Positions 5,516-12,006 of a stretch of 13,401 nucleotides of DNA are shown piece after piece; the stretch's first letter is position 1; each line of letters starts with the position of its first letter. A model generated the notes under the pieces. The model had not been told where the DNA came from. It ran no database searches and saw nothing but the letters and a program-made list of their open reading frames with translations. A program made the position numbers and the translations under genes. Source of the stretch: Brachybacterium sp. (GTDB taxonomy: Bacteria; Actinomycetota; Actinomycetes; Actinomycetales; Dermabacteraceae); NCBI GenBank assembly GCA_030451965.1, contig JAKDNE010000043.1, positions 1-13,401 of the forward strand, given 5' to 3'.

Positions 5516-6426
5516 CGGGTGGGGACCTCGCCCGGCTCGGAGCCCTGCGCGATGGGCAGGCGCACGCCGTTGCCCCATTCGGTCCAGGAGCCGTCGTAGT
5601 TGCGCACGTTCTCGAAGCCCAGCAGGTAGGTGAGCACGAACCAGCTGTGGGCCGAGCGCTCGCCGATGCGGCAGTACACGACCGTCGGCGTCGCGGTGTC
5701 GAAGCCGAGCTCTCCCTGGTAGATCTCCTCGAGCTCGGCGCGCGGACGGAACCGGCCGTCCTCGGCCGCGGCGCGGGCCCATGGCACGGAGCGGGCGGTG
5801 GGGATGTGCCCGCCGCGCAGGGTGCCCTCCTGCGGGTAGTCCGGCATGTGGGTGCGCTCGCCGGTGTACTCCTGCGGGGAGCGCACGTCGATCAGCGGCC
5901 CGCCGAGGAAGTCCAGCACGTCCTCGCGGTAGGCGCGGAGGGGGGCGTCCTGGCGCTCCACGACCGGGTAGCCGGTGGTGGCGGCGGGCTTGCCCTGCTC
6001 GGAGGTGGTGAGCTCGCGGCCCTCGGCCTGCCAGGCGGCGCGGCCGCCGTCGAGCAGGCGCACGTCCTGGTGCCCGAACAGCTCGAAGACCCACAGCGCG
6101 TAGGCGGCCCACCAGTTCGACTTGTCGCCGTAGATCACCACGGTGGTCTCACGGGTGATGCCGGAGGCGTCCATGAGCGTCGCGAAGCCGGCGCCGTCGA
6201 CATAGTCGCGGGTGACCGGGTCGTTGAGGTCCAGGTGCCAGTCGATCTTGACCGCACCGGGGATGTGGCCGGTCTCGTAGAGCAGCACGTCCTCGTCGGA
6301 TTCGACGACGACCAGGCCCTCGGGACGGCCGGCGGCGAGCTGATCGGCGAGCCACTGCGTGCTCACCAGCTTCTCGGGGCGGGCGTAGTCCTGCAGGGCA
6401 GGAGTCGGATCAACAGGAACGGTCAT
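5512..6426 (-). CDS. sseA: Thiosulfate/3-mercaptopyruvate sulfurtransferase (two rhodanese domains)
   Basis: This enzyme moves sulfane sulfur from thiosulfate or mercaptopyruvate to an acceptor through a cysteine persulfide. The 304-residue product has two rhodanese domains. The N-terminal one (about 20-140) is non-catalytic: in the loop IYGDKSNWWA, Asp101 occupies the usual cysteine position. The C-terminal one (about 165-295) has the six-residue active loop CRIGER starting at Cys252. The ATG at 6426 is preceded by GAAAGG (6434-6439) at seven bases; the open frame extends 30 codons further but lacks such support. It overlaps sufE by ATGA. It lies 142 bases downstream of the asparaginase gene on the same strand, in a gap with several dyads, so it may have its own promoter. 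Confidence 0.94.
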   Translation of the reverse strand: MTVPVDPTPALQDYARPEKLVSTQWLADQLAAGRPEGLVVVESDEDVLLYETGHIPGAVKIDWHLDLNDPVTRDYVDGAGFATLMDASGITRETTVVIYGDKSNWWAAYALWVFELFGHQDVRLLDGGRAAWQAEGRELTTSEQGKPAATTGYPVVERQDAPLRAYREDVLDFLGGPLIDVRSPQEYTGERTHMPDYPQEGTLRGGHIPTARSVPWARAAAEDGRFRPRAELEEIYQGELGFDTATPTVVYCRIGERSAHSWFVLTYLLGFENVRNYDGSWTEWGNGVRLPIAQGSEPGEVPTR

Positions 6427-6508
6427 CAGGTCACCTTTCGACGGTCGATGGCGCGCGGGGTGCATCTCCAGTCTGTCACTGCGGACCGCGCCGTGGCGTT
6501 CCGGAGGC

Positions 6509-6559
6509 TCCGCCATGGGCGGACATCACCCGATGCGCAGGTCTGCGCGGTCGGACCGC
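6509..6559. other. Cluster of small inverted repeats between the asparaginase gene and sseA
   Basis: Three dyads lie close together: TCCGCC/GGCGGA (6509-6514, 6518-6523), GCGCAG/CTGCGC (6535-6540, 6543-6548) and GCGGT/ACCGC (6547-6551, 6555-6559). They follow the asparaginase stop on the minus strand and precede sseA. They could be a weak terminator or protein-binding sites. Short GC-rich dyads are common in such DNA, so the support is weak. Confidence 0.3.
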
Positions 6560-6568
6560 AGGCGGGCC

Positions 6569-7558
6569 TCAGCTCGCGTAGACGGAGAACGCCTCGTGGA
6601 TCTGCTCCGGCCCCGCGCCGGTGGCCAGCAGCGCCTGCAGCAGCAGGCGCGCCTTCGCCGCGGGCAGGAGACCGGCCATGGTCGCGCCCGCCTCCAGCAG
6701 GTCCACCTCGGAGCCGGGGTAGGCGTAATGATGGGTGGAGGTGCCACCGGACCGGGTGCGGGAGGCGACGACGACCGGGATCCCGGCTTCGAGCAGGCGT
6801 CGCAGCCGGGGCATCGCGGTGGGGGAGACGTGCCCCATCCCGACGCCGGCGATCACGAGGCCCCTCAGCTGCTCGGGCGGCAGGTGGTCCAGGAGCGCGA
6901 GGTCCTCGTCGAGCCCCGCGGCGAGCACGGGCACGGCCGGGAAGCGGTCCGGCGGGGAACCCGGGAGACGGACGGTGCGGGGCAGCGGGCGGTGCAGCAG
7001 GCGCAGGTCGTCCTGCTCGATGATCGCCAGCGGTCCCGACGGGTCGGAGACGAAGGCGGAGAGCGAGCGGGAGGAGGCCTTGGTGACCGGGTCCGCGAGA
7101 TGGGCGTGGCCGTCGAAGACGACCAGCACGCCGAGCCCCCGGGCGGAGGGCGCCGTCGCCGTGCGCACCGCGTCGCGCAGGTTCGCCGGCCCATCGGCCC
7201 CGAGGTCGCTGGCCGGGCGCATCGCGCCGGTGACCACCAGCGGCGCGTCCCGGTCCCAGTAGCGCTCGAGCAGGAACGCGGTCTCCTCGAGGGTATCGGT
7301 GCCCTGGGTGAGCACCACCCCGTCGGCGCCCTCGTCGATCGCGGCACGGGCCTGCGTGAGCACTGCGGCGAGGTGGCGGGGGCGCACATCCGAGGAGGAG
7401 ACGTTCGCCAGCGGACGCGAGTCGATCTCGACCCCGTCGCCGACGGTGGTCAGCAGACGCCCACCGGCGCCGTCGTCGGGGCGGGCCTTGCCGCCGGCGG
7501 GGTCCTGGGACATGAAGATGGTGCCGCCGAGCGACAGCAGCGCGATCTTCGTGCTCAC
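6569..7558 (-). CDS. L-asparaginase (bacterial type I/II family)
   Basis: The enzyme hydrolyses asparagine to aspartate and ammonia. The 329-residue product has the two conserved catalytic threonine motifs: LGGTIFMS with Thr13 and TQGTDTLEE with Thr87-Asp88. It also has the substrate-binding Ser56-Asp57 (in VSSSDV) and catalytic Lys160 (in DPVTKASS). All residues of the Thr-Lys-Asp machinery are present. No signal peptide is seen, suggesting a cytoplasmic enzyme. The GTG start at 7558 overlaps the stop of the SRPBCC gene as GTGA, so it is translated by coupling. Longer frames upstream are shadows of the SRPBCC gene. Whether it prefers asparagine over glutamine cannot be read here. Confidence 0.94.
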   Translation of the reverse strand: MSTKIALLSLGGTIFMSQDPAGGKARPDDGAGGRLLTTVGDGVEIDSRPLANVSSSDVRPRHLAAVLTQARAAIDEGADGVVLTQGTDTLEETAFLLERYWDRDAPLVVTGAMRPASDLGADGPANLRDAVRTATAPSARGLGVLVVFDGHAHLADPVTKASSRSLSAFVSDPSGPLAIIEQDDLRLLHRPLPRTVRLPGSPPDRFPAVPVLAAGLDEDLALLDHLPPEQLRGLVIAGVGMGHVSPTAMPRLRRLLEAGIPVVVASRTRSGGTSTHHYAYPGSEVDLLEAGATMAGLLPAAKARLLLQALLATGAGPEQIHEAFSVYAS

Positions 7559-8235
7559 GACAGCTCCGGCTCCTCGCCCAGGTAGAACGCTGCGGTGCGC
7601 ACGGACGCCTTGCGGGCCGGCTTCTTGTCCGCTCCGGAGGCGACGTGCGCCTCGAACCAGGCGTGCGCGGTGGCGCGGGTGAACTCGGCGCCCTCGGGCG
7701 AGGCGGCGAAAAGGCTCAGTCGCGGCAGCAGATCGGTGGAGGGGTCCTCGAGGTGCAGCGCCAGCGCGTACATCGCCGCGTCCCAGCCGCAGCCGGTCGC
7801 GGCCGGACCGAAGGTCTGCCAATGAGCGTCGGCCGGGACGGTGTGGCGCAGGGTGAAGCGGGTGGCGACCGGCTGTGCTGCGGTGCCTGATTCCCCGGCA
7901 GTCTCCGACTGCTCCTGCTCGACCGGCTCCACCAGCAGTTCCATCCCGTTGCTGCTCTTGCCGAACTCCCAGGTCAGCAGCAGGCGACGAGGCTCCTCGG
8001 CGGCGAGCACGGTGCCGCGGGTCTCCATGTCAGGCAGCTCGTAGTGGCCACCCTCGACCACCTCGCCGCTCGCCCGGCCGAACCACACCTCCAGGTGGGA
8101 GCCGATGGTCAGTGCGGACCACAGCTCCTCGGGGTGGACCTCGAAGGTCTGGGCGAGGGAGACGACATGGCCCTCCCTCGCCGTGGTGACGGTGCGGGTG
8201 ACGTCGGTCAGCTGGCTCTGCGGGGTGGCGGTCAT
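7555..8235 (-). CDS. SRPBCC-family (AHSA1/START-like) protein
   Basis: Proteins of this fold bind hydrophobic ligands or act as co-chaperone-like factors; the exact role is unknown. The 226-residue product begins its fold with SLAQTFEVHPEELWSALT (about 37-54). It continues with the typical EVWFG and LLLTWEFG strands and ends in a helical tail containing WFEAHV and RTAAFYLGE, as in other actinobacterial members. A Glu/Gln/Ser-rich insert (about 105-125) interrupts the sheet. The ATG at 8235 has GAAGGAG (8240-8246) four bases upstream. The gene overlaps the L-asparaginase start by GTGA. Co-expression is clear, but the functional link is not known. Confidence 0.87.
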   Translation of the reverse strand: MTATPQSQLTDVTRTVTTAREGHVVSLAQTFEVHPEELWSALTIGSHLEVWFGRASGEVVEGGHYELPDMETRGTVLAAEEPRRLLLTWEFGKSSNGMELLVEPVEQEQSETAGESGTAAQPVATRFTLRHTVPADAHWQTFGPAATGCGWDAAMYALALHLEDPSTDLLPRLSLFAASPEGAEFTRATAHAWFEAHVASGADKKPARKASVRTAAFYLGEEPELS

Positions 8236-8275
8236 GGGGCTCCTTCGGAGGTGGTGGTCGGGACCCACTGTGCCA

Positions 8276-8313
8276 GGTCGGTGCGGGGCGGGCCCGTGCG
8301 GGGCGGTCGGTGC
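8276..8313. repeat. Interlocking direct repeats after the rlmC stop
   Basis: GTGCGGGGCGG occurs at 8281-8291 and 8296-8306 (period 15). GGTCGGTGC occurs at 8276-8284 and 8305-8313. The G-runs lie on the plus strand, in the 82-base gap between rlmC and the SRPBCC gene. GCCAG (8272-8276) and CTGGC (8313-8317) could close a long imperfect hairpin around them. Confidence 0.5.
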
Positions 8314-8317
8314 TGGC

Positions 8318-9490
8318 TCAGCTGCGGCGCAGGCGCACGATCACCTCGGCGTGCGTGGTGTGCGGGAACATGTCCACGTAGCGGCCCGCGACGATGTGCA
8401 GCGACGGCATCGCGGCGAGATCGGCGGCCAGGGTGGCGGGATTGCAGCTGGAGTAGAGAACGTCCCGCACCCCGGAACGCTCCAGCCAACCGGTGAGCTC
8501 GCCGCCCAGGCCGCGCCGAGGCGGGTTGACCACGACCAGCTCGGGCGGGCCGTCGGGGCCGGCAGCCGTCTCCGCCGCCCAGCGGGTGGCGTCGGCGGCG
8601 AGGAAGGTCGTCGTCTCGATCCCGGCGGCGCGGGCGGCCTCGCGGGCACCGTCGATCGCCTGCGCGGAGACCTCGACACCGGTGACGCGGGCACCCGGGA
8701 CGGCGAGCGCCGCGTGGAGGGCGAAGCCGCCGAGCCCGCAGTACAGGTCCCAGATCCGTGGCGCGCCCTCCTGCGATGCGGACCGCTCCGCGGCGATCTC
8801 ACGCACCCAGGCCGCGGCCTGGCGGTAGAGCTGCCCGGCGACCTCGGTGTTCGTCTGCAGGAACGACTGCGGGCGGGAGAACAGGGTGACGTCGCCGGTG
8901 CGGATCGCGATGGACTCGGCGCCGGCGAGGTGGATCTCCCGGTCACCCTCGACCGCAGTGGTGTGGTCGGGGTGGAGGTTCGCGGTGACCGCGACGACCG
9001 AGGGGTGCGCGGCGAGGAGGGCGGGCAGGTGCTCGCGGATCCTGCCCAGCGCCTGCTCGCTCCGCAGCACCAGGCGCAGCAGGTGATCGCCCTCGGGTGA
9101 CGCTGTGACCAGGACGTTCTTGATCTCGCCGCGGCGTCGGGCGACATCGTAGGGGGGCACTTGCGCGCGCCGGATCAGGGCCTTGGCGCCGTCGAGCACC
9201 TCCTCGACCCCTGCCGGGTACAGCGGGCAGTCGCAGAGGTCCGTGCCGGCCGACTGGCCGGGCAGGGTCAGCACCGGGGCCTGCGCGGTGCCGCCCACCG
9301 CCATCTTCCCGCGGGCGCGGAAACCCGCCTCCGGACCGACGATCGGCGGATCCCACCCGACGTCGGGAGCGAGGTGAGGGGCCAGCAGCTGCTCGACCCG
9401 GGCCCGGCCTTCGGCGAGCTGCCGTGGGCGGGGGAGGTCCAGCAGCGTGCAGGACCTGCACGCGCCGGAGTCGAAATGAGGGCAGCGCAC
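8318..9490 (-). CDS. rlmC: 23S rRNA (uracil-5-)-methyltransferase, RlmC/RumB type
   Basis: RlmC makes m5U at position 747 of 23S rRNA (E. coli numbering) using S-adenosylmethionine. The 390-residue protein matches the E. coli enzyme along its length. An Fe-S cysteine set opens the protein (Cys3, Cys11, Cys14 in GACRSC), joined by Cys88 in DLCDCPLYP. RPQSFLQTN, DLYCGLGGF and VVVNPPRRG form the methyltransferase domain. YSSCNPAT holds the catalytic Cys349 and HAEVI the probable base Glu382. These features separate it from TrmA and RlmD. The GTG at 9490 places Cys3 as in E. coli. It has no Shine-Dalgarno, but minus-strand TAGACT (9497-9502) ends six bases upstream, suggesting a leaderless mRNA. 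Confidence 0.92.
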   Translation of the reverse strand: MRCPHFDSGACRSCTLLDLPRPRQLAEGRARVEQLLAPHLAPDVGWDPPIVGPEAGFRARGKMAVGGTAQAPVLTLPGQSAGTDLCDCPLYPAGVEEVLDGAKALIRRAQVPPYDVARRRGEIKNVLVTASPEGDHLLRLVLRSEQALGRIREHLPALLAAHPSVVAVTANLHPDHTTAVEGDREIHLAGAESIAIRTGDVTLFSRPQSFLQTNTEVAGQLYRQAAAWVREIAAERSASQEGAPRIWDLYCGLGGFALHAALAVPGARVTGVEVSAQAIDGAREAARAAGIETTTFLAADATRWAAETAAGPDGPPELVVVNPPRRGLGGELTGWLERSGVRDVLYSSCNPATLAADLAAMPSLHIVAGRYVDMFPHTTHAEVIVRLRRS

Positions 9491-9704
9491 GGAAGGAGTC
9501 TACGGGTGGCGGGATCGTCGGCGGCGTGGAGTGTCGGAGCCCTCCGCTACCGTCGTCGACGGGTCACGAGACGCGGCTGCACTTCTTCGACAGAGGCCGC
9601 GCGGCAACCGGAACCGAACCCGGTGCCCGTCGAGGAAGACCCGGCCGGAGGGCCTCCGCCCGTCCGGTCAGGGGGCCCGGGAGGGTCCATGTCGGAAGGT
9701 CATC
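9491..9704. other. Divergent gap between rlmC and the gene at 9705
   Basis: This is the longest gap of the window. It holds the rlmC -10 at its left end and TACCGT (9548-9553), a possible plus-strand -10 that would leave a leader of about 145 bases. The frame that stays open through it encodes an Arg-rich, low-quality stretch that I do not read as protein. I see no RNA gene or riboswitch fold. Confidence 0.3.
9497..9502 (-). promoter_or_regulatory. rlmC: -10 box for a leaderless rlmC transcript
   Basis: On the minus strand this reads TAGACT (TAnnnT), ending six bases before the GTG start. The bases between (CCTTCC) are the opposite of a Shine-Dalgarno, so leaderless initiation is the simplest reading. 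No -35 is evident. Confidence 0.5.
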
Positions 9705-10739
9705 ATGATGTCTCTGGAGAACGATCCCCTCACCGCGACCTGGCGCGACCAGCTGATCGAGCTGGACCTGCCGGGCGTCGGCCCGATCACCGCCTGCGCG
9801 GACCCGCTGCTGTGCGCGGATGTCCCCTCGGCCCGGACCGACGAGGGCGACGCGGAGGAGCTCGCCCATCGGCGGCGCCCTCCCACCACGACCCCCGAGC
9901 AGGCCACGGTGCGCGCCACCCTGCGCGACCGGCCGCCGCTCCCGCTCGAGCACAGCTGGTTGGTGGTGCCGGCGCTCGGGCCGGTCCTGCCCACCCTCAG
10001 CCCGGAGGGGATGATCGTCGCGGACCTCAGCGGCGCCCGAGCCCCGTGCGAGGTGCGTCCGGAGTCGACGGGTGCTCCCGCCCGGCCCAGCCGCGAGGGG
10101 GTCCGGGCCGGTGCCGCGGTCGAGGGTGGCCAGCGCGGGATGCGCCCACCCGCGCTGAGCTGGTTCCGCCGGCCCGTGGTGGCCGGGGCGCTGCGCCGTC
10201 GCGGAGGACCGGTGGCGCTCGGAGCGCTCGTCGGCCCGCGGCGGGAGTGGTTCGAACCGGCCGCCGCGGCGCGGGAGGATCTGCTCGCGGACCATCCGGA
10301 CCAGGCGCTGGAGAGCGCCCTGGTGATCGCCGTGGACCAGGGTCAGCCGGCCGTGCTGCGGATCGGTCCGGGCGGCCTCGACGTGATCCCCACCGGCTCC
10401 GATCCGCGGGTGCCCGCGCTCGGGGGCCTCGCCCTGTCGGTCACGGCCCGGCCCGCGCAGTGCCCGTTGCAGGGCAGCGACGGAGCAGGGCCGTGCCGGC
10501 CCCATGGCGGGCCGTGGATCGCGCGCGCGCATGCGGCGCAGGTGGTCTGGGAGGGGCGGCGCTCGCAGGCACTCGCGGTGCAGGGCTGCGGGGTGTGCTT
10601 CGGAGAGGCGCTGCCGCCGGAGCCCGATCAGCCGCCCGTGCCCCGGCTGTCCCACCGGGCGGCGGTCCCGGAGATCGACCGGCTCCACCTGCGCAGCGGC
10701 GAGGTGGTGAGGATCGACCCGATGGCACCGCCCCGCTGA
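9705..10739 (+). CDS. Uncharacterised protein with a C-terminal cysteine cluster
   Basis: I do not recognise a family. The 344-residue product has no signal peptide or membrane helix. The central part (about 150-250) looks like a mixed alpha/beta fold with WFRRPVVAGAL and SALVIAVDQGQPAVLRIG. Near the end are Cys253 and Cys264 (CPLQGSDGAGPC), His267, and Cys295-x2-Cys298 (GCGVCFG), a spacing that could bind a metal ion. Cys31 and Cys37 are further candidates. Two ATG codons (9705, 9708) follow GGAAGG (9694-9699); either could be the start. The frame extends upstream to 9531, but that part looks non-coding. The gene converges on a DUF3817 gene, and a hairpin covers its stop. It is probably real. 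Confidence 0.75.
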   Translation: MMSLENDPLTATWRDQLIELDLPGVGPITACADPLLCADVPSARTDEGDAEELAHRRRPPTTTPEQATVRATLRDRPPLPLEHSWLVVPALGPVLPTLSPEGMIVADLSGARAPCEVRPESTGAPARPSREGVRAGAAVEGGQRGMRPPALSWFRRPVVAGALRRRGGPVALGALVGPRREWFEPAAAAREDLLADHPDQALESALVIAVDQGQPAVLRIGPGGLDVIPTGSDPRVPALGGLALSVTARPAQCPLQGSDGAGPCRPHGGPWIARAHAAQVVWEGRRSQALAVQGCGVCFGEALPPEPDQPPVPRLSHRAAVPEIDRLHLRSGEVVRIDPMAPPR

Positions 10740-10754
10740 GGGATGGCAGCGGGG
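10731..10754. terminator. Hairpin overlapping the stop of the gene at 9705
   Basis: CCCCGCTG (10731-10738) pairs perfectly with CAGCGGGG (10747-10754) around an 8-base loop. The TGA stop (10737-10739) begins in the 5' arm. It lies in the 37-base gap between convergent genes. There is no T-tract. Confidence 0.5.
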
Positions 10755-10776
10755 ATCCGCGCAGGAAGAACCCGGC

Positions 10777-11244
10777 TCAGGCGAACCACTCGGTGGGCGG
10801 GCCCAGCGAGAGCAGCACCGAGAAGACGATCGCGACGCCGACGATCGCGATCAGCGCGGCCGGGAGCGGATGGCGCAGGGCGAGGGACACGAGGCGCTGC
10901 GGGGCCGTGCGACCCTGCTCCTCGCGCAGGCGCCACGTCTCGCCGAGCAGGCCGCGGCGGTGCGCCGAGCGCTCGAAGGGCACCGTGAGGTACGGGATCA
11001 CCGCAGAGCCGATGCCGAGCAGCAGGTCCCCCAGCCGCCAGCGCTGATCGACCGCGACCAGCACCGTCACCACCACGTAGGAGAGGAAGGTGAAGCCGTG
11101 CAGCCCGCCGCCGATCCGCACCAGCAGCTCGGTGGAATGCAGCACGTACTTCACGAACATGCCGCCCAGCAGGAGGGTCCAGGTGACCACCTCCGCGAGA
11201 GCCAGCACGCGATACAGACGGGACGGGGTGGAGAGCAGATGCAT
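10777..11244 (-). CDS. DUF3817 family integral membrane protein
   Basis: DUF3817 proteins are small actinobacterial membrane proteins of unknown function, sometimes found as domains of transporters. The 155-residue product has likely membrane helices at about 11-33, 44-66, 71-91 and 126-147. The conserved signature RIGGGLHGFTFLSYVVV opens the second helix, and a charged, Arg-rich loop (about 91-118) separates helices three and four. The ATG at 11244 has only GGAG one base away, too close for normal use. Minus-strand GATGAT (11251-11256), preceded by TGC as in an extended -10, ends six bases upstream. The gene is divergent from the GPP34 gene across 108 bases. Confidence 0.88.
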   Translation of the reverse strand: MHLLSTPSRLYRVLALAEVVTWTLLLGGMFVKYVLHSTELLVRIGGGLHGFTFLSYVVVTVLVAVDQRWRLGDLLLGIGSAVIPYLTVPFERSAHRRGLLGETWRLREEQGRTAPQRLVSLALRHPLPAALIAIVGVAIVFSVLLSLGPPTEWFA

Positions 11245-11250
11245 GCTCCG

Positions 11251-11256
11251 ATCATC
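11251..11256 (-). promoter_or_regulatory. Candidate extended -10 of the DUF3817 gene
   Basis: Minus strand reads TGC-GATGAT. It lacks the first T of TAnnnT but keeps the key A (second) and T (sixth) and the upstream TG. It ends six bases before the ATG, the same spacing as for tetR and rlmC. Confidence 0.35.
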
Positions 11257-11352
11257 GCAGGTGCCCCGCTTCTCCCACGGCCGACGAAAGGCGGAGCCGC
11301 CGGTGGACCATCAGCGGTGCCGCCGCAGCGTGGCCGTCTTCACACTGGAGGG

Positions 11353-12003
11353 ATGATGACTGACACGATTCCCGCGGAGCTGTTCCTGCTCCTGACCAAT
11401 GACGCCGGCCGCCAGGACTCGACCTCGTACCGCAAGCAGGCGCTCGCCGCTGCCGCGCTCGCCGAGCTCGCGCTGCGCGAGCGGATCGCCATCGGCGAGG
11501 AGCGCACCCCCCGGGTGTCCGTCCTGGACCCTCGACCGCTGGACCTCCCCGTGCTCGACCACGCGCTCGCAGCGCTCGCCGAGCTCGACGGGAAGCCGAT
11601 CGGGTCCGTGATCGATCACCGCTCGATGGACCTCACCGAGGTGATCGGGGAGGGCTTCGCGGCGGCCGGCGCCGTGCAGCGCAAGGAGGGGTGGTTCTCC
11701 ACCAAGTGGCCGACCCATGACGACTCCCTCGAAGCCGCGCTGCGGGCCCGGATCGCCGGCGCGGTGGCCGACCCCCGGACCGCGAGCCTGCAGGACGGCA
11801 TCCTGCTGGAGATCCTGCGCGCTCTCGACATCGCCCACCGGATCCTGAAGACGGACCTGCCGGAGCTCTCCCGCCGTGAGCTCGACCAGCGGATCAAGGA
11901 CCTGCACATCGACCATCCGGCGGCGACGGCCGTCAAGAAGGTCATGGACGACATGACCGCGGTGATGATCGCGACCACCGCAGCCGTCACCATCTCGACC
12001 TGA
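11353..12003 (+). CDS. GPP34 (GOLPH3/Vps74-like) family protein
   Basis: In eukaryotes this family binds phosphatidylinositol-4-phosphate and sorts Golgi glycosyltransferases. Bacterial members, common in actinobacteria, have unknown roles. The 216-residue product has the family pattern: IPAELFLLLTND at the start, then a helical ALAAAALAELALRERI segment, the GWFSTKWPT motif at about 115-124, and a C-terminal helix pair. Length is normal. There is no membrane segment. ATG codons at 11353 and 11356 are both possible. GGAGGG abuts the first, so a ribosome would favour 11356, while CACACT (11341-11346) ends six bases before 11353. The stop is three bases from the hrpB stop, inside a small dyad (12000-12010). 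Confidence 0.88.
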   Translation: MMTDTIPAELFLLLTNDAGRQDSTSYRKQALAAAALAELALRERIAIGEERTPRVSVLDPRPLDLPVLDHALAALAELDGKPIGSVIDHRSMDLTEVIGEGFAAAGAVQRKEGWFSTKWPTHDDSLEAALRARIAGAVADPRTASLQDGILLEILRALDIAHRILKTDLPELSRRELDQRIKDLHIDHPAATAVKKVMDDMTAVMIATTAAVTIST

Positions 12004-12006
12004 GCC

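Noticed and set aside
6427..6516. 30-codon upstream extension of sseA
   Set aside because: A good Shine-Dalgarno precedes the ATG at 6426, and the extension crosses dyads and resembles no sulfurtransferase N-terminus.
8105..9100. 331-codon plus-strand frame opposite rlmC and the SRPBCC gene
   Set aside because: It is antisense to two well-supported genes and has no recognisable domain.
9531..9704. N-terminal extension of the gene at 9705 from GTG 9531
   Set aside because: The added residues are Arg-rich and unlike the rest, and a Shine-Dalgarno sits just before the ATG pair at 9705/9708.
9161..11047. 628-codon plus-strand frame
   Set aside because: It crosses rlmC antisense, an intergenic gap and the genes at 9705 and 10777, and its translation is Arg/Pro/Ala-rich noise.
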